From Micromonospora sp. WMMD1155 (lineage in GTDB: Bacteria; Actinomycetota; Actinomycetes; Mycobacteriales; Micromonosporaceae): a stretch of DNA of 64,000 bases. The notes under the pieces are model-generated. The model had not been told where the DNA came from. It made no database searches and saw nothing but the letters and a program-made list of their open reading frames with translations. A program made the position numbers and the translations under genes. Position 1 is the first letter of the stretch; every line of letters begins with the position of its first letter. This document shows, one piece after another, positions 40,477 to 50,298 of the stretch. The stretch spans positions 966,501-1,030,500 of the forward strand of contig NZ_CP120742.1 in assembly GCF_029581275.1 (NCBI RefSeq). The letters run 5' to 3'.

Positions 40477-41891
40477 CTCGCCGATCCTCCCAGTGCTGTG
40501 ATGATCTCCTCGGCCGCCGTCTCGCCGGAGCGGACGCAGACCGGGATGCCGACGCCGTCGTAGCCGGCGCCCGCGAGGGCCACTGTGGGGTACGCGGCCC
40601 GCAACGCCGCGCGTGCGGCGGCGACCCGGTCGGCGTGCCCCGGGGCGTACTGGGGCAGCGCCCCGCCCCACCGTTGCACGTGCCCGTCGACCGGGGCGGG
40701 CAGCGGGGTGCCGAGCACTGCCGACAACTCCCGGTGCACGGTGGCCGCGAGGTCCTCGTCGGGGCGCTGGAGATGCGCCTCCTCGCCGTAGCGGCCCACC
40801 GAGGCGCGCAGCAACGCCACTCCGTCCGACCGGCGCAGGTGCCCCCACTTGGTGGTGAAGAACGTGGCCGCCTTGGTCAGCAGGCCCTCGGTGCTGGGCA
40901 CCAGGAAGCCGGACAGCTCGGGCAGCCGGGGCTGCGGCACCGCCAGGGTGACGAGCGCGACGCTCGCGTAGTCCAACTCGCCGACACCCACCGCGGCCTG
41001 CGGGGCCGGGCCGGAGAGCAGCCGGGCCGCCGGGCGTGCGGGCACCGCCAGCACCACGGCGTCCACGTCCACGAACTCCGGGTCGCGGGTCGGACCGACG
41101 GTGAGCCGCCAGCCGGAGCCGGAGCCGGTCGGGGTCAGCTCGCGCACGGCCGCGTCGCGGCGGATCGTCGCGCCGCCGGCCGTCACCGCGGCCTCGACGA
41201 GGGTGCTCAGCCCACCGACCAGGGTGCCGAAGACGGGCGCGCCGGGAGCGCGCGGCGCGGCGGCCTGCGCGGCCCGGACCGCGCCGACGAGGGTGTGCTC
41301 CACCCGGGCCGTGCGGGCCAGCGCCGGCATCGTGGTGACCAGGGACAGGTCGTCGGCACGGCCCGCGTACACGCCGCCGAGCATCGGGTCGACCAGCCGC
41401 TCGACCACCTCGTCACCGAAGCGGGACCGGACCAGGGCACCCACCGACACATCCGCGTCCGGCCCGACCAGCGGCCGACCACCGTCGGTGTCGGCGTCCG
41501 CGAGCGGGCGGGCGACAGTGGTCACCCGGTCCAGATCCCCGGGTACGCCCACCAGCGTGCCGCCCGGGATGGGGCGCAGCCCTCCGTCGACGACGAGCGC
41601 GGCCTGCCCCACCGTGGGGTGCACGATCCTCTCGGCCAGCCCGAGCCGACGGATCAGGGCCACCGCCGCGCTCTCGGCGCCCGTCGGGTCACGCATCAGG
41701 AACGATTCGGCGCCGAACTCCACCGGCTGACCGGCCAACTCACCCGTACGCAGCTTGCCGCCCAGCGCGCCGGACTGCTCGTACACCGTGATCTCGGTGC
41801 CCGTCGGCGCCCCGTCGCGCAGGCGGACCGCGGCGGCCAGCCCGGCGATCCCGCCGCCGACCACCGCCACCCGCCAGGGCCGCCGCATCAC
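40473..41891 (-). CDS. hemY: Coproporphyrinogen/protoporphyrinogen oxidase
   Basis: A 472-residue FAD enzyme that oxidises coproporphyrinogen III (actinobacterial CgoX/HemY type). N-terminal dinucleotide-binding motif [17 protein letters not shown]; substrate-binding [17 protein letters not shown]-terminal FAD contact [18 protein letters not shown]. It begins GTG-ATG at 41889-41891 and 41886-41888; I use the GTG because AGGG lies about 8 bases before it. It lies 3 bases after hemE. Confidence 0.93.
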   Translation of the reverse strand: MMRRPWRVAVVGGGIAGLAAAVRLRDGAPTGTEITVYEQSGALGGKLRTGELAGQPVEFGAESFLMRDPTGAESAAVALIRRLGLAERIVHPTVGQAALVVDGGLRPIPGGTLVGVPGDLDRVTTVARPLADADTDGGRPLVGPDADVSVGALVRSRFGDEVVERLVDPMLGGVYAGRADDLSLVTTMPALARTARVEHTLVGAVRAAQAAAPRAPGAPVFGTLVGGLSTLVEAAVTAGGATIRRDAAVRELTPTGSGSGWRLTVGPTRDPEFVDVDAVVLAVPARPAARLLSGPAPQAAVGVGELDYASVALVTLAVPQPRLPELSGFLVPSTEGLLTKAATFFTTKWGHLRRSDGVALLRASVGRYGEEAHLQRPDEDLAATVHRELSAVLGTPLPAPVDGHVQRWGGALPQYAPGHADRVAAARAALRAAYPTVALAGAGYDGVGIPVCVRSGETAAEEIITALGGSAR

Positions 41892-41894
41892 CGA

Positions 41895-42992
41895 TCAGCC
41901 CTGGTCGGCCCGGCGGCTGGACAGCTCGTGCACCAGCGCGACCACCCGGGTCAGCACCTCCGGGTCGGTCTCCGGCAGCACCCCGTGGCCGAGGTTGAAC
42001 ACGTGCCCGGGGGCCGCCTTGCCCTGCTCCAGGATCCGGCGTACCTCGGCCTCCACCACCGGCCAGGGCGCGAGCAGCACCGTCGGGTCCAGGTTGCCCT
42101 GCACCGCCTTGTCCGGACCGATCCGACCGGTGGCCACGTCCAGCGGGGTACGCCAGTCGACACCGACCACGTCCGCGCCGGCCTCGCCCATCGCGCCGAG
42201 CAGCTCGGCGGTGCCCACCCCGAAGTGGATGCGCGGCACCCCGGCGGAAGCGAGCCCGCTCAGCACGGCGGTCGAGTGCGGCAGCACGAAACGGCGGTAG
42301 TCGGCCTCGGAGAGCGCACCGGCCCACGAGTCGAACAGCTGCACGGCGGACACGCCCGCGTCGATCTGCACCCGCAGGAAGGCCAGCGTCACCTCGGCCA
42401 ACCGACCGCAGAGCGCGTGCCACAGCTCGGGGTCGCCGTACATCAGGGCCTTGGTCTTCGCGTGGGTCCGCGACGGCCCACCCTCGACCAGGTAGCTGGC
42501 CAGGGTGAACGGCGCGCCGGCGAAACCGATCAGCGGGGTGTCGCCCAGCTCGGCCACCAACTGCCGGACGGCCTCGTCGACGTACGACACGTCGTCGCGG
42601 GTGATCTGGCGGATCCGCTGCACGTCGGCGGCGGCGCGGACCGGCTCGGCGACGACCGGGCCGGTGCCCGGCACGATGTCCAGGTCGATCCCGGCCGCGG
42701 CCACCGGCACCACGATGTCGCTGAACAGGATGGCCGCGTCCACGCCGTGTCGACGCACCGGCTGGAGGGTGATCTCGGTGACCAGGTCCGGACGGCGGCA
42801 CGACTCCAGCATCGGCACGGTCGCCCGGATCTCCCGGTACTCCGGCAGGGAGCGACCGGCCTGGCGCATGAACCAGACCGGGGTGTGCGGGCCGGGCCGG
42901 CGTCGGCAGGCCCGGATGAAGGGCGAGTCGGCAGGTCCGCCGGGGCGGGATTCTCCGTCTCGGGCGACAGTGCCCGTGGTGTCCGTGGTCAT
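41895..42992 (-). CDS. hemE: Uroporphyrinogen decarboxylase
   Basis: A 365-residue enzyme that removes four carboxyl groups from uroporphyrinogen III. Signature [20 protein letters not shown] with the conserved Arg, [10 protein letters not shown] with the catalytic Asp, [19 protein letters not shown], and the end [16 protein letters not shown] with the active-site His. The ATG at 42990-42992 is chosen over a long upstream extension. CACGAT lies 8 bases ahead, close to leaderless geometry. First gene of the hem operon. Confidence 0.96.
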   Translation of the reverse strand: MTTDTTGTVARDGESRPGGPADSPFIRACRRRPGPHTPVWFMRQAGRSLPEYREIRATVPMLESCRRPDLVTEITLQPVRRHGVDAAILFSDIVVPVAAAGIDLDIVPGTGPVVAEPVRAAADVQRIRQITRDDVSYVDEAVRQLVAELGDTPLIGFAGAPFTLASYLVEGGPSRTHAKTKALMYGDPELWHALCGRLAEVTLAFLRVQIDAGVSAVQLFDSWAGALSEADYRRFVLPHSTAVLSGLASAGVPRIHFGVGTAELLGAMGEAGADVVGVDWRTPLDVATGRIGPDKAVQGNLDPTVLLAPWPVVEAEVRRILEQGKAAPGHVFNLGHGVLPETDPEVLTRVVALVHELSSRRADQG

Positions 42993-43129
42993 CGCCGCAA
43001 TCGTGCCACGCCCACCACCCCTGACCGGGTGGGGGTGAGAGGAAGGGCACCGTTCCTTACGCCCGGTGCCCTTCACGAGCGTCGGCGCGCCGTCGAAGCG
43101 GGCGACGGACGGCGGCATAGGCTGCCGAC

Positions 43130-43702
43130 ATGGCCCCCCCGATCGCGCTCCCGGAGACGTTCGCCCGCGCGGTCGCCGGGCTGCGATCGGCGACACCCCG
43201 GCCGGAGATCACGTTGGAGGAGGTCGGGGCGCCCCAACGACTCGCCCCGTACGCGTTCGCGCTCGCCGCCACCGTGCTGCGCGACGGCGACGAGGTGGCG
43301 ACCGGGCGACTGATCCTGCTGCACGACCCGGCCGGGCACGAGGCGTGGCAGGGCACCCTGCGGTTGGTCACCTATGTGACCGCCGAATTGGAGGTCGACC
43401 TGGCCGCCGACCCGCTGCTGCCCGGGGTCGGCTGGACGTGGCTGACCGACGCGCTGGACGCCCAGGACGCACGTCACCGGGCGATCGGCGGCACGGTGAC
43501 GCAGACCATGTCGACCCGGTTCGGCGACCTCGCGGGCCCACCGACGGTCGGCGACATCGAGATTCGCGCCTCCTGGACGCCTGTCGACGACAACCTCACC
43601 GCACACCTGCTCGGCTGGTGTGTGCTCCTGGCCGACACGGCCGGCCTCCCCCCACCCGGTGTGACGGCGCTACCCAACCGCCGCCCCGCCGGCGCCGCCT
43701 GA
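43130..43702 (+). CDS. DUF3000 family protein
   Basis: A 190-residue actinobacterial protein: [40 protein letters not shown] and [20 protein letters not shown] identify DUF3000. Function unknown. It is divergent from hemE and upstream of rnd, an order conserved in related genera. ATG 43130 is 7 bases after TAGGCT (43118-43123), a leaderless promoter. Confidence 0.9.
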   Translation: MAPPIALPETFARAVAGLRSATPRPEITLEEVGAPQRLAPYAFALAATVLRDGDEVATGRLILLHDPAGHEAWQGTLRLVTYVTAELEVDLAADPLLPGVGWTWLTDALDAQDARHRAIGGTVTQTMSTRFGDLAGPPTVGDIEIRASWTPVDDNLTAHLLGWCVLLADTAGLPPPGVTALPNRRPAGAA

Positions 43703-43705
43703 GGG

Positions 43706-43780
43706 GTTGATCATGATGTTGTGGTGGGTGGATTGCTCCTCGACGCGGCATTTGTGAGGCACCACGACTCCATGATCGAC
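43706..43780. repeat. Imperfect inverted repeat of the GTTGATCATGA family
   Basis: Left arm 43706-43726 and right arm 43760-43780 are complementary with four mismatches in 21 positions. The left arm starts GTTGATCATGATGTTGT, nearly the same as the hairpin at 45230-45291, so both belong to one family. Confidence 0.65.
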
Positions 43781-43880
43781 TGCGTCGGGGCGACTGCGCT
43801 CGGACATCCTCTGGACACGTGATCGACACACGCCGGACCGGCTGCACCCGCTCGATCTCCACGCGCACTAGGGTTGACAG

Positions 43881-45200
43881 GTGACCGACGAACCACCCCT
43901 GCGCCGTCGGCCCGCCGAAGACCTTCCGGGAAACGCACCCGAGCACCCGCCGTCGGCCCAGCCGCAGCTGGCAGGCGAGGGGGCCACCCCGGCCGACGGT
44001 GGGCCCGTTCCGCTGATCGCCCCGCGTGACGGCACCCCCGAACCGGTGGCCGCCCCGGCCGAGTTGGCCGAGGTGGTGGCCCGCTTCGCGGCGGGCACCG
44101 GCCCGGTCGCCCTGGACGCCGAACGGGCCTCCGGTTACCGCTACAGCCAACGCGCGTACCTGGTGCAACTGCGTCGCGCCGGAGCGGGCACGGCGCTGAT
44201 CGACCCGCTGCCGCTGCCGGACCTCAGCACGCTGGACGCGGCGATCGGCGACGCCGAGTGGGTGCTCCACGCGGCCAGTCAGGATCTGCCCTGCCTGGCC
44301 GAGGTGGGGCTGCGGCCACGCCGGCTGTTCGACACCGAGTTGGCCGCCCGGCTGGCTGGTTTCGAGCGGGTCGGGCTGGCCGCGCTGACCGAGCAGTTGC
44401 TCGGCTACACCCTGGAGAAGCACCATTCGGCCGCCGACTGGTCGAGTCGACCGCTGCCCGAGTCGTGGTTGACGTACGCCGCTCTCGACGTGGAGCTGCT
44501 CACCGACCTGCGCGACGCGCTCGACGCCGAGCTGACCCGGCAGGGCAAGTCGGAGTGGGCCGCCGAGGAGTTCGCCGCGCTGGTCCGCACCGGGGCGCGC
44601 CCGCCGCGGGTCCGCGCCGAGCCGTGGCGCCGCACGTCCGGCATCCACCGGCTGCGCGGCGCGCGTGCCCAGGCCCGCGTCCGCTCGATGTGGTACGCCC
44701 GGGACCAGATCGCGGCCCGGCGGGACGCCGCGCCCGGTCGGGTGTTGCCCGACTCGGCGATCATCGCCGCGGCCGAGCTGGACCCCAAGGACGAGAAGAC
44801 CCTGTTGACCCTGCCCGGTTTCGGCGGTCGGTCGGTGCGTCGACTGGCCCGCACCTGGCTCGCCGCCCTCGACGACGCCCGGCAGCTCGCGGAGGATTCG
44901 CTGCCGGTCACGCCGACGGTGGAGGGCCCGCCCCCGCCGCACCGGTGGGCCGAGCGGGACCCGGTGGCCGCCGGTCGACTGGCTCGCTGCCGGGAGGTGG
45001 TCATCCGCATCGCCGGTGAGCACAACCTGCCGCCGGAAAACCTGATCACGCCGGATTCGATCCGCCGGTTGGCGTGGACCCCGCCCGAGGTGGTGACCGA
45101 GGAGTCGGTCGCGCAGACCCTACGCGGCCTCAACGCCCGGGAGTGGCAGATCGGTCTCCTCATCCAGGACCTGACCAAGGCCCTGACCCCCACCCTCTGA
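43881..45200 (+). CDS. rnd: Ribonuclease D / HRDC domain 3'-5' exonuclease
   Basis: A 439-residue DEDDy exonuclease. Exo I is VALDAERASGYRYSQRAYLV (Asp and Glu), Exo II HAASQDLPCLAEVG (Asp), Exo III TYAALDVELLTDL (Tyr and Asp); HRDC-type helices follow from about residue 240 to the end. It trims RNA 3' ends. The disordered Pro-rich N-terminus is common in actinobacterial members. GTG 43881 is 7 bases after TAGGGT (43869-43874), a leaderless promoter. Confidence 0.93.
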   Translation: MTDEPPLRRRPAEDLPGNAPEHPPSAQPQLAGEGATPADGGPVPLIAPRDGTPEPVAAPAELAEVVARFAAGTGPVALDAERASGYRYSQRAYLVQLRRAGAGTALIDPLPLPDLSTLDAAIGDAEWVLHAASQDLPCLAEVGLRPRRLFDTELAARLAGFERVGLAALTEQLLGYTLEKHHSAADWSSRPLPESWLTYAALDVELLTDLRDALDAELTRQGKSEWAAEEFAALVRTGARPPRVRAEPWRRTSGIHRLRGARAQARVRSMWYARDQIAARRDAAPGRVLPDSAIIAAAELDPKDEKTLLTLPGFGGRSVRRLARTWLAALDDARQLAEDSLPVTPTVEGPPPPHRWAERDPVAAGRLARCREVVIRIAGEHNLPPENLITPDSIRRLAWTPPEVVTEESVAQTLRGLNAREWQIGLLIQDLTKALTPTL

Positions 45201-45229
45201 CCCATCCCACCCCCGCCCCACTCCCCTCT

Positions 45230-45291
45230 CGTTGATCATGAAGTTGTTGTCGGGACATGCCGACCCGGTGGCGACAACTTCATGATCAACG
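45230..45291. repeat. Perfect 18-bp inverted repeat of the GTTGATCATGA family
   Basis: Arms 45230-45247 and 45274-45291 are exact complements around a 26-base loop. It follows rnd and may end its transcript, but the arms are too AT-rich for a typical terminator here and share a core with 43706-43780. The gap 45201-45463 holds nothing else that I can name. Confidence 0.78.
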
Positions 45292-45463
45292 CGGCGTCGG
45301 GCACTCCCTGCGGTGTGGGGTGGGCCACAGCGGGGGGTCGGGACGGGGTTGGTTACTGGCAAGTAGCATTCTGAGGAACGTGCCCGCGCCGGCCGACCCT
45401 CATTCGGTCCGGAGTGCCGCCTGACGGCGCTGAGGCCGAATCATGGTCGAAAAGGAGGCTCAA

Positions 45464-46660
45464 GTGCCCCGTGAAGTTCGGGATGTCGTCTTCGTCGACG
45501 GCGTCCGTACCCCGTTCGGCAAGGCGGGTGGCATGTACGCCAACACCCGCGCCGACGACCTGGTGATCCGCTGCATCCGGGAACTGCTGCGGCGCAACCC
45601 GCAGCTGCCGCCGGAGCGGGTCGAGGAGGTCGCCGTCGCGGCCACCACCCAGATCGGCGACCAGGGCCTCACCATCGGCCGCACCGCCGCCCTGCTGGCC
45701 GGTCTGCCGAAGACCGTTCCCGGCTTCGCCATCGACCGGATGTGCGCCGGTGCGATGACCGCGGTGACCACCGTGGCCAGCGGCATCGCGATGGGCGCGT
45801 ACGACGTCGCCATCGCCGGTGGCGTCGAGCACATGGGCCGGCACCCGATGGGCGAGGGCGTCGACCCCAACCCGCGTATCATCGCCGAGAAGCTGGTCGA
45901 CCCGTCCGCGCTGGTCATGGGTGCCACCGCGGAGAACCTGCACGACCTGGTCCCGCACATCACCAAGGCACGCACCGACGCGTTCGCGCTCGCCTCGCAG
46001 CAGAAGACCGCCAAGGCGTACGCCAACGGCAAGCTCCAGGACGACCTGGTGCCGATGTCGATCCGCGACGCCGAGGGCGGCTGGGGTCTGGCCACCGTGG
46101 ACGAGGCCCCGCGGGACACCTCGCTGGAGAAGCTCGCCACCCTCAAGACCCCGTTCCGCCCACACGGCAAGGTGACCGCGGGCAACGCGGCCGGCCTGAA
46201 CGACGGCGCCACCGCGAGCCTGCTCGCCGACGAGGCCACCGCCCGCGAGCTGGGTCTGCCGATCGCCATGCGGCTGGTGTCGTTCGGGTTCGTCGGGGTG
46301 GAGCCGGAGGTGATGGGTGTCGGCCCGATCCCCTCGACGGAGAAGGCTCTGCGCCTCGCCGGGCTCAGCATCGACGACATCGGCCTGTTCGAGCTGAACG
46401 AGGCGTTCGCCGTGCAGGTGCTCGCCTTCCTCGACCACTTCGGCATCGCCGACGACGACGCGCGGGTCAACAAGTGGGGCGGCGCGATCGCCATCGGCCA
46501 CCCGCTGGCCTCCTCCGGCGTACGGCTGATGACCCAGCTGGCCCGCCAGTTCGCCGAGCACCCCGAGGTCCGCTACGGCCTCACCGCGATGTGCATCGGC
46601 ATCGGAATGGGCGGCACTGTCATCTGGGAGAACCCGAACTGGGAAGGTGGCGACAAGTGA
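45464..46660 (+). CDS. fadA: Acetyl-CoA acyltransferase (thiolase)
   Basis: A 398-residue thiolase for the last step of beta-oxidation. The nucleophilic Cys is in IDRMCAGAMTAV, the general bases in NEAFAVQVLA, GHPLASSGVRL and AMCIGIGMGG. GTG 45464 is chosen since AAGGAGG (45452-45458) is ideally spaced; ATG 45443 in frame has no such site. The stop overlaps the next GTG (GTGA). Confidence 0.95.
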   Translation: MPREVRDVVFVDGVRTPFGKAGGMYANTRADDLVIRCIRELLRRNPQLPPERVEEVAVAATTQIGDQGLTIGRTAALLAGLPKTVPGFAIDRMCAGAMTAVTTVASGIAMGAYDVAIAGGVEHMGRHPMGEGVDPNPRIIAEKLVDPSALVMGATAENLHDLVPHITKARTDAFALASQQKTAKAYANGKLQDDLVPMSIRDAEGGWGLATVDEAPRDTSLEKLATLKTPFRPHGKVTAGNAAGLNDGATASLLADEATARELGLPIAMRLVSFGFVGVEPEVMGVGPIPSTEKALRLAGLSIDDIGLFELNEAFAVQVLAFLDHFGIADDDARVNKWGGAIAIGHPLASSGVRLMTQLARQFAEHPEVRYGLTAMCIGIGMGGTVIWENPNWEGGDK

Positions 46661-48717
46661 AGGCACCGAACGAGGTCGTCACCAGGGCGCTGCTGCGTCA
46701 GGTGAACGTGCCGGGGCTGGACCGTCCCGCAGCCCTGATCACCCTGGACAACGGCTTCGACCACACCAAGCCGAACACCTTCGGCCCCGGCGGGTTGGCC
46801 AGTCTGGACGAGGCGATCACCGCCGCGCTCGCCGCCGACCCGGCGTTCATCGCGGTGACCGGCAAGCCGTACGTCTTCTGCGTGGGTGCGGACATCGTCG
46901 GCCTGCCGCAGCTCGCCGACCGGGCGCAGGCGCTGGAGATCGGCCGGCTCGGCCACCGGGTCTTCGCCCGACTCAAGGACAGCGCCGTGCCCACGTTCGC
47001 CTTCGTCAACGGCGCGGCGATGGGCGGCGGCCTGGAGTTGGCGTTGCACTGCCACTACCGGACGCTCTCCGGTGGCGCTGCGGCGCTGGCGCTGCCCGAG
47101 GTCTCCCTCGGTCTGGTGCCCGGCTGGGGCGGCACGCAACTGCTGCCGAACCTGATCGGCATCCCCGCCGCCACCCAGGTGATCATCCAGAACCCGCTGA
47201 TGCAGAACAAGATGCTCAAGCCGAAGCAGGCCGCCGAGCTGGGCATCGCGGACATCCTGTTGGAGCCGGTCGACTTCCTGGAGCGCTCCCTGGAATGGGC
47301 CGCCGGGGTGGTCCGGGGTCAGGTCACGGTGACCCGGCCGGAGGTCGACAAGGACATGTGGGCGGGCGTGCTCTACTTCGCCCGGGAGACCCTCAACCAG
47401 CGGCTGCACGGCGCGGTCCCGGCCGCGTACAAGGCTCTCGACCTGCTGGAGACGGCGAAGGACGGCGACTTCACCGCCGGCACCGCCGCCGAGGACGAGG
47501 CCCTCGCGGACCTGGTCTTCTCGGAGGAGCTGCGCAGCGGCCTGTACGCGTTCGACCTGGTGCAGCGGCGGGCCAAGCGCCCGGCCGGCGCGCCGGACAA
47601 GGGCCTGGCCCGCACGATCACCAAGGTCGGCATCGTCGGCGCCGGCCTGATGGCCAGCCAGTTGGCGCTGCTGTTCGCCCGCCGCCTCCAGGTGCCGGTG
47701 GTGATGACCGACCTCGACCAGTCCCGGGTGGACAAGGGTGTGGGCTACGTGCACACCCAGATCGAGAAGGCCGTCACCAAGGGCCGGATGGACAAGAACA
47801 CCGCCGCCAAGCTGTACGGCCTGGTCAGCGGCTCGGTCGACAAGAGCGCCTTCGCGGACGCGGACTTCGTCATCGAGGCGGTCTTCGAGGACCTGGGAGT
47901 CAAGAAGCAGGTCTGGGCCGAGCTGGAGAAGATCGTCTCCCCGGAGGCGGTGCTCGCCACCAACACCAGTTCGTTGTCGATCACCGAGATGGCCGCCGAG
48001 CTGGAGCACCCGGAGCGGGTGGTCGGCTTCCACTTCTTCAACCCGGTGGCGGTGCTGCCGCTGTTGGAGATCGTCCGGGGCGAGCGCACCGACGACGTCA
48101 CCCTCGCGACCGCGTTCGTGGTGGGCAAGCAGCTCAAGAAGTCGAGCGTGCTGGTGAAGGACGCTCCGGCGTTCGTGGTGAACCGCCTGCTCACCCGGTT
48201 CCTGGGCACCGTCTTCGCCGCCGTCGACGCCGGCACCCCGCTGGACGTGGCGAACAGCGCCCTGGACCCGCTGGGCCTGCCGATGCGCCCGCTCGCCCTG
48301 CTCCAACTGGTCGGGCCGGGGGTCGCGTACCACGTGGGCGGCACGCTGCACGCCGCGTACCCGGACCGGTTCTCCGCCAGCGAGAACCTCAAGCGGATCG
48401 CCGACTCGGGCCAGCCGATCGTGGTCGACGACCAGGTCAACGACGAGGTGGCCAAGCTGCTCGTCGTCGGTGACCAGCCGTTGACCGCCGAGCAGGTACG
48501 GCAGAACGCGCTCGACGCCCTCGCGCAGGAGATCCGGCTGATGCTGGACGAGGGTGTCGTCGCCGAGGCGCAGGACATCGACCTGTGCCTGATCCTGGGC
48601 GCCGGTTGGCCGTTCCACCTGGGCGGCGTCACGCCGTACCTGGACCGGACCGGCACCGCCGAGCGGGTCACCGGTCAGCGGTTCCTGCCGCGTGGGGCGG
48701 CGAGCCTGCCGGCCTGA
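46657..48717 (+). CDS. fadB: Fatty-acid oxidation trifunctional enzyme (enoyl-CoA hydratase / 3-hydroxyacyl-CoA dehydrogenase)
   Basis: A 686-residue multifunctional beta-oxidation subunit, partner of the thiolase. The crotonase part (about 1-220) has MGGGLELALHCHYR and LPEVSLGLVPGWGGTQ with both catalytic Glu residues; the NAD-binding domain starts at about 325 (VGIVGAGLMASQLALLFARR) and the hydroxyacyl dehydrogenase shows VGFHFFNPVAVLPLLEIVRG with the catalytic His. GTG 46657 overlaps the fadA stop. Length fits the actinobacterial FadB/FadJ group. Confidence 0.94.
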   Translation: MKAPNEVVTRALLRQVNVPGLDRPAALITLDNGFDHTKPNTFGPGGLASLDEAITAALAADPAFIAVTGKPYVFCVGADIVGLPQLADRAQALEIGRLGHRVFARLKDSAVPTFAFVNGAAMGGGLELALHCHYRTLSGGAAALALPEVSLGLVPGWGGTQLLPNLIGIPAATQVIIQNPLMQNKMLKPKQAAELGIADILLEPVDFLERSLEWAAGVVRGQVTVTRPEVDKDMWAGVLYFARETLNQRLHGAVPAAYKALDLLETAKDGDFTAGTAAEDEALADLVFSEELRSGLYAFDLVQRRAKRPAGAPDKGLARTITKVGIVGAGLMASQLALLFARRLQVPVVMTDLDQSRVDKGVGYVHTQIEKAVTKGRMDKNTAAKLYGLVSGSVDKSAFADADFVIEAVFEDLGVKKQVWAELEKIVSPEAVLATNTSSLSITEMAAELEHPERVVGFHFFNPVAVLPLLEIVRGERTDDVTLATAFVVGKQLKKSSVLVKDAPAFVVNRLLTRFLGTVFAAVDAGTPLDVANSALDPLGLPMRPLALLQLVGPGVAYHVGGTLHAAYPDRFSASENLKRIADSGQPIVVDDQVNDEVAKLLVVGDQPLTAEQVRQNALDALAQEIRLMLDEGVVAEAQDIDLCLILGAGWPFHLGGVTPYLDRTGTAERVTGQRFLPRGAASLPA

Positions 48718-48733
48718 CCGAACGCCACACCAC

Positions 48734-48784
48734 CGGTCGCGGTGGTCGGACCGTCCATCGTGGGCGGCCCGACCACCGCGACCG
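48734..48784. terminator. Terminator after fadAB
   Basis: Perfect 16-bp stem, 48734-48749 with 48769-48784, around a 19-base loop, 17 bases after the fadB stop, followed by TTTG. Confidence 0.8.
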
Positions 48785-48889
48785 TTTGTGATCAGCTCAC
48801 CGCCGGAAGGGCCCTCCAGCAGGGACAACGCCGTGTTCCACAACGGGTTAGGATCACGCGTTTCGCACCCCCATCTTGGAGCTGACTGA

Positions 48890-49678
48890 ATGTCCCAGCC
48901 GCCGGCCAGTCCCTACGGCCCGCCGCACGATTCCTCCAACCCGCCGCAGCACCCCGGTCAACCGGGCCAGCCCCAGCAGCCGGGCCAGCCCCAGCAGCCC
49001 GGTGGCTGGCCGCCTCCGCAGCAGCAGGGGTTCCCGCCCGCACAGCCGGGTCAGCCGTACGGTGACCCCAGCCAGTTCGCGGGCCCGCCGCCGGCGAAGA
49101 AGTCGCACGTCGGCAAGATCATCTTGATCGTGCTGGCCGTGCTGCTGGTGGTCTGCCTCGGCGGCGTGGCGGCCATCTGGTTCACGGTCAAGGACGACGT
49201 GGGCGACGTCGTCGACGCCACCAAGACCCGGCTGGTCGCACCGGCCACCCTCGCCGGCCGGCCGAAGATCACGGAGCCGGACCTGCAGGCGGCCGCCGAC
49301 CAGTTGGTCACCGAGATGAAGGCGGAGGTGCAGAACGAGACCAGCACCGTCGGCGCCTTCTACGGCGACCCGGCCAAGCAGGACCTCGTAATGATCGCGG
49401 GTGCGTCCGGCCTGCTGACGGACCCGAAGAAGGAGCTGGACGACGCGATCAACGGGCTCTCCACCGAGCTGACGCTGACCAACCTGGCGACCGTCGATCC
49501 TGGTCCGCTCGGCGGTGATGCGAAGTGCGGTGACGGCAAGGCCGAGAGCGTGCCGCTCGGTGTGTGCGTGTGGGCCGACCGGGGCAGCCTGGGCATGGTG
49601 GTCATGTACTTCAAGACCGCCGAGCAGACGAAGGCCGAGTTCGTCACGATCCGGGGCCAGGTCGAGCAGCGCTCCTGA
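48890..49678 (+). CDS. Pro/Gln-rich single-pass membrane protein
   Basis: A 262-residue protein: a Pro/Gln/Gly-rich N-terminus (about 1-70) with repeated PGQPQQPGQ, one membrane helix IILIVLAVLLVVCLGGVAAI (about 76-96) and a C-terminal extracytoplasmic domain with two Cys (AKCGDGKAESVPLGVCVWAD) likely forming a disulfide. Such proteins are common in actinomycete envelopes; function unknown. ATG 48890 has GGAG 8 bases before it and a TAGGAT -10 box at about 48849. Confidence 0.82.
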   Translation: MSQPPASPYGPPHDSSNPPQHPGQPGQPQQPGQPQQPGGWPPPQQQGFPPAQPGQPYGDPSQFAGPPPAKKSHVGKIILIVLAVLLVVCLGGVAAIWFTVKDDVGDVVDATKTRLVAPATLAGRPKITEPDLQAAADQLVTEMKAEVQNETSTVGAFYGDPAKQDLVMIAGASGLLTDPKKELDDAINGLSTELTLTNLATVDPGPLGGDAKCGDGKAESVPLGVCVWADRGSLGMVVMYFKTAEQTKAEFVTIRGQVEQRS

Positions 49679-49690
49679 GCCGTCGACGAC

Positions 49691-49726
49691 CGGGGCCCCG
49701 ACCACCCGAGGGTGGCCGGGGCCCCG
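49691..49726. terminator. Hairpin between convergent genes
   Basis: Arms 49691-49707 and 49710-49726 are complementary at 16 of 17 positions. It is 13 bases after the membrane-protein stop and 10 before the VOC stop on the other strand, so it serves both. Confidence 0.75.
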
Positions 49727-49735
49727 TGCCGACGA

Positions 49736-50155
49736 TCAGGCCGGCTCGTGGCCGTGCGCCGCGGCCCGTGCCGTCGCTGCCGCCGCCCGCTCGGCCTCGT
49801 TGCCGAGTACGCAGAACTCGTTGCCCTCCGGGTCGGCGAGCACCACCCAGCCGCCGCCGGTCGGGCTGACCCGGTCGTCCACCAGCGTCGCGCCGATCCC
49901 CAGCAGCCGCTCGACCTCCTCGGCCCGGGTGCGGTCGGCGGGTTGCAGGTCGAGGTGCAGCCGGTTCTTCACCGTCTTGCCCTCCGGCACCGCGATGAAC
50001 AGCACCTCCGGGCCGCCCGGCGGCAGGAGCATCGCCTCCGGGTCGCCGGGGAAGTCGTCGGGCTGCCGGGGGCAGTCGAAGACCTGCGCCCAGAAGCCCG
50101 CGAGGGCGTACGTGTCGTGACAGTCGATGCTGATGTTATGGATGATCGAACTCAC
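49736..50155 (-). CDS. VOC (glyoxalase-fold) family protein
   Basis: A 139-residue vicinal-oxygen-chelate protein: HNISIDCHDTYALAGFWAQV at the N-terminus, LHLDLQPADRTRAEEVERLL and WVVLADPEGNEFCVL at the end, which carries the metal-binding Glu of the fold. Substrate unknown; may be a lyase or bleomycin-resistance-like binder. GTG 50153-50155 is preceded by GGAGGA. Its start overlaps the stop of a truncated upstream copy of itself. Confidence 0.88.
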   Translation of the reverse strand: MSSIIHNISIDCHDTYALAGFWAQVFDCPRQPDDFPGDPEAMLLPPGGPEVLFIAVPEGKTVKNRLHLDLQPADRTRAEEVERLLGIGATLVDDRVSPTGGGWVVLADPEGNEFCVLGNEAERAAAATARAAAHGHEPA

Positions 50156-50298
50156 GGCTGGTCCTCCACAGTGGTGCTGCCGACACGTTCCCCGGCGCTG
50201 CGGAGCACGCAGCACCCGGCGAACACCGCCGACCAGAAACCGGCCAGGGTGTACGTGTCGTGACAGTCGAAACTGATGTTGCGGATCCGTGGATACAC
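50152..50298 (-). pseudogene. Truncated tandem duplicate of the VOC gene
   Basis: On the minus strand a GTG (50296-50298) starts 48 codons encoding RIRNISFDCHDTYTLAGFWS, which aligns with the N-terminus of the intact VOC gene, then leaves homology after about 30 residues and stops at TGA (50152-50154), overlapping the start of the intact gene (GTGA). A ribosome-binding site GGAGGGA precedes it. It is likely a remnant of a tandem duplication that may still be translated and coupled. Confidence 0.7.

Noticed and set aside
40635..43313. Long plus-strand open frame over the hem genes
   Set aside because: Antisense of hemY and hemE; no domain, Arg/Gly/His-rich composition.
46573..48843. Long minus-strand open frame over fadB
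   Set aside because: Antisense shadow; fadB is unmistakable by motif on the other strand.
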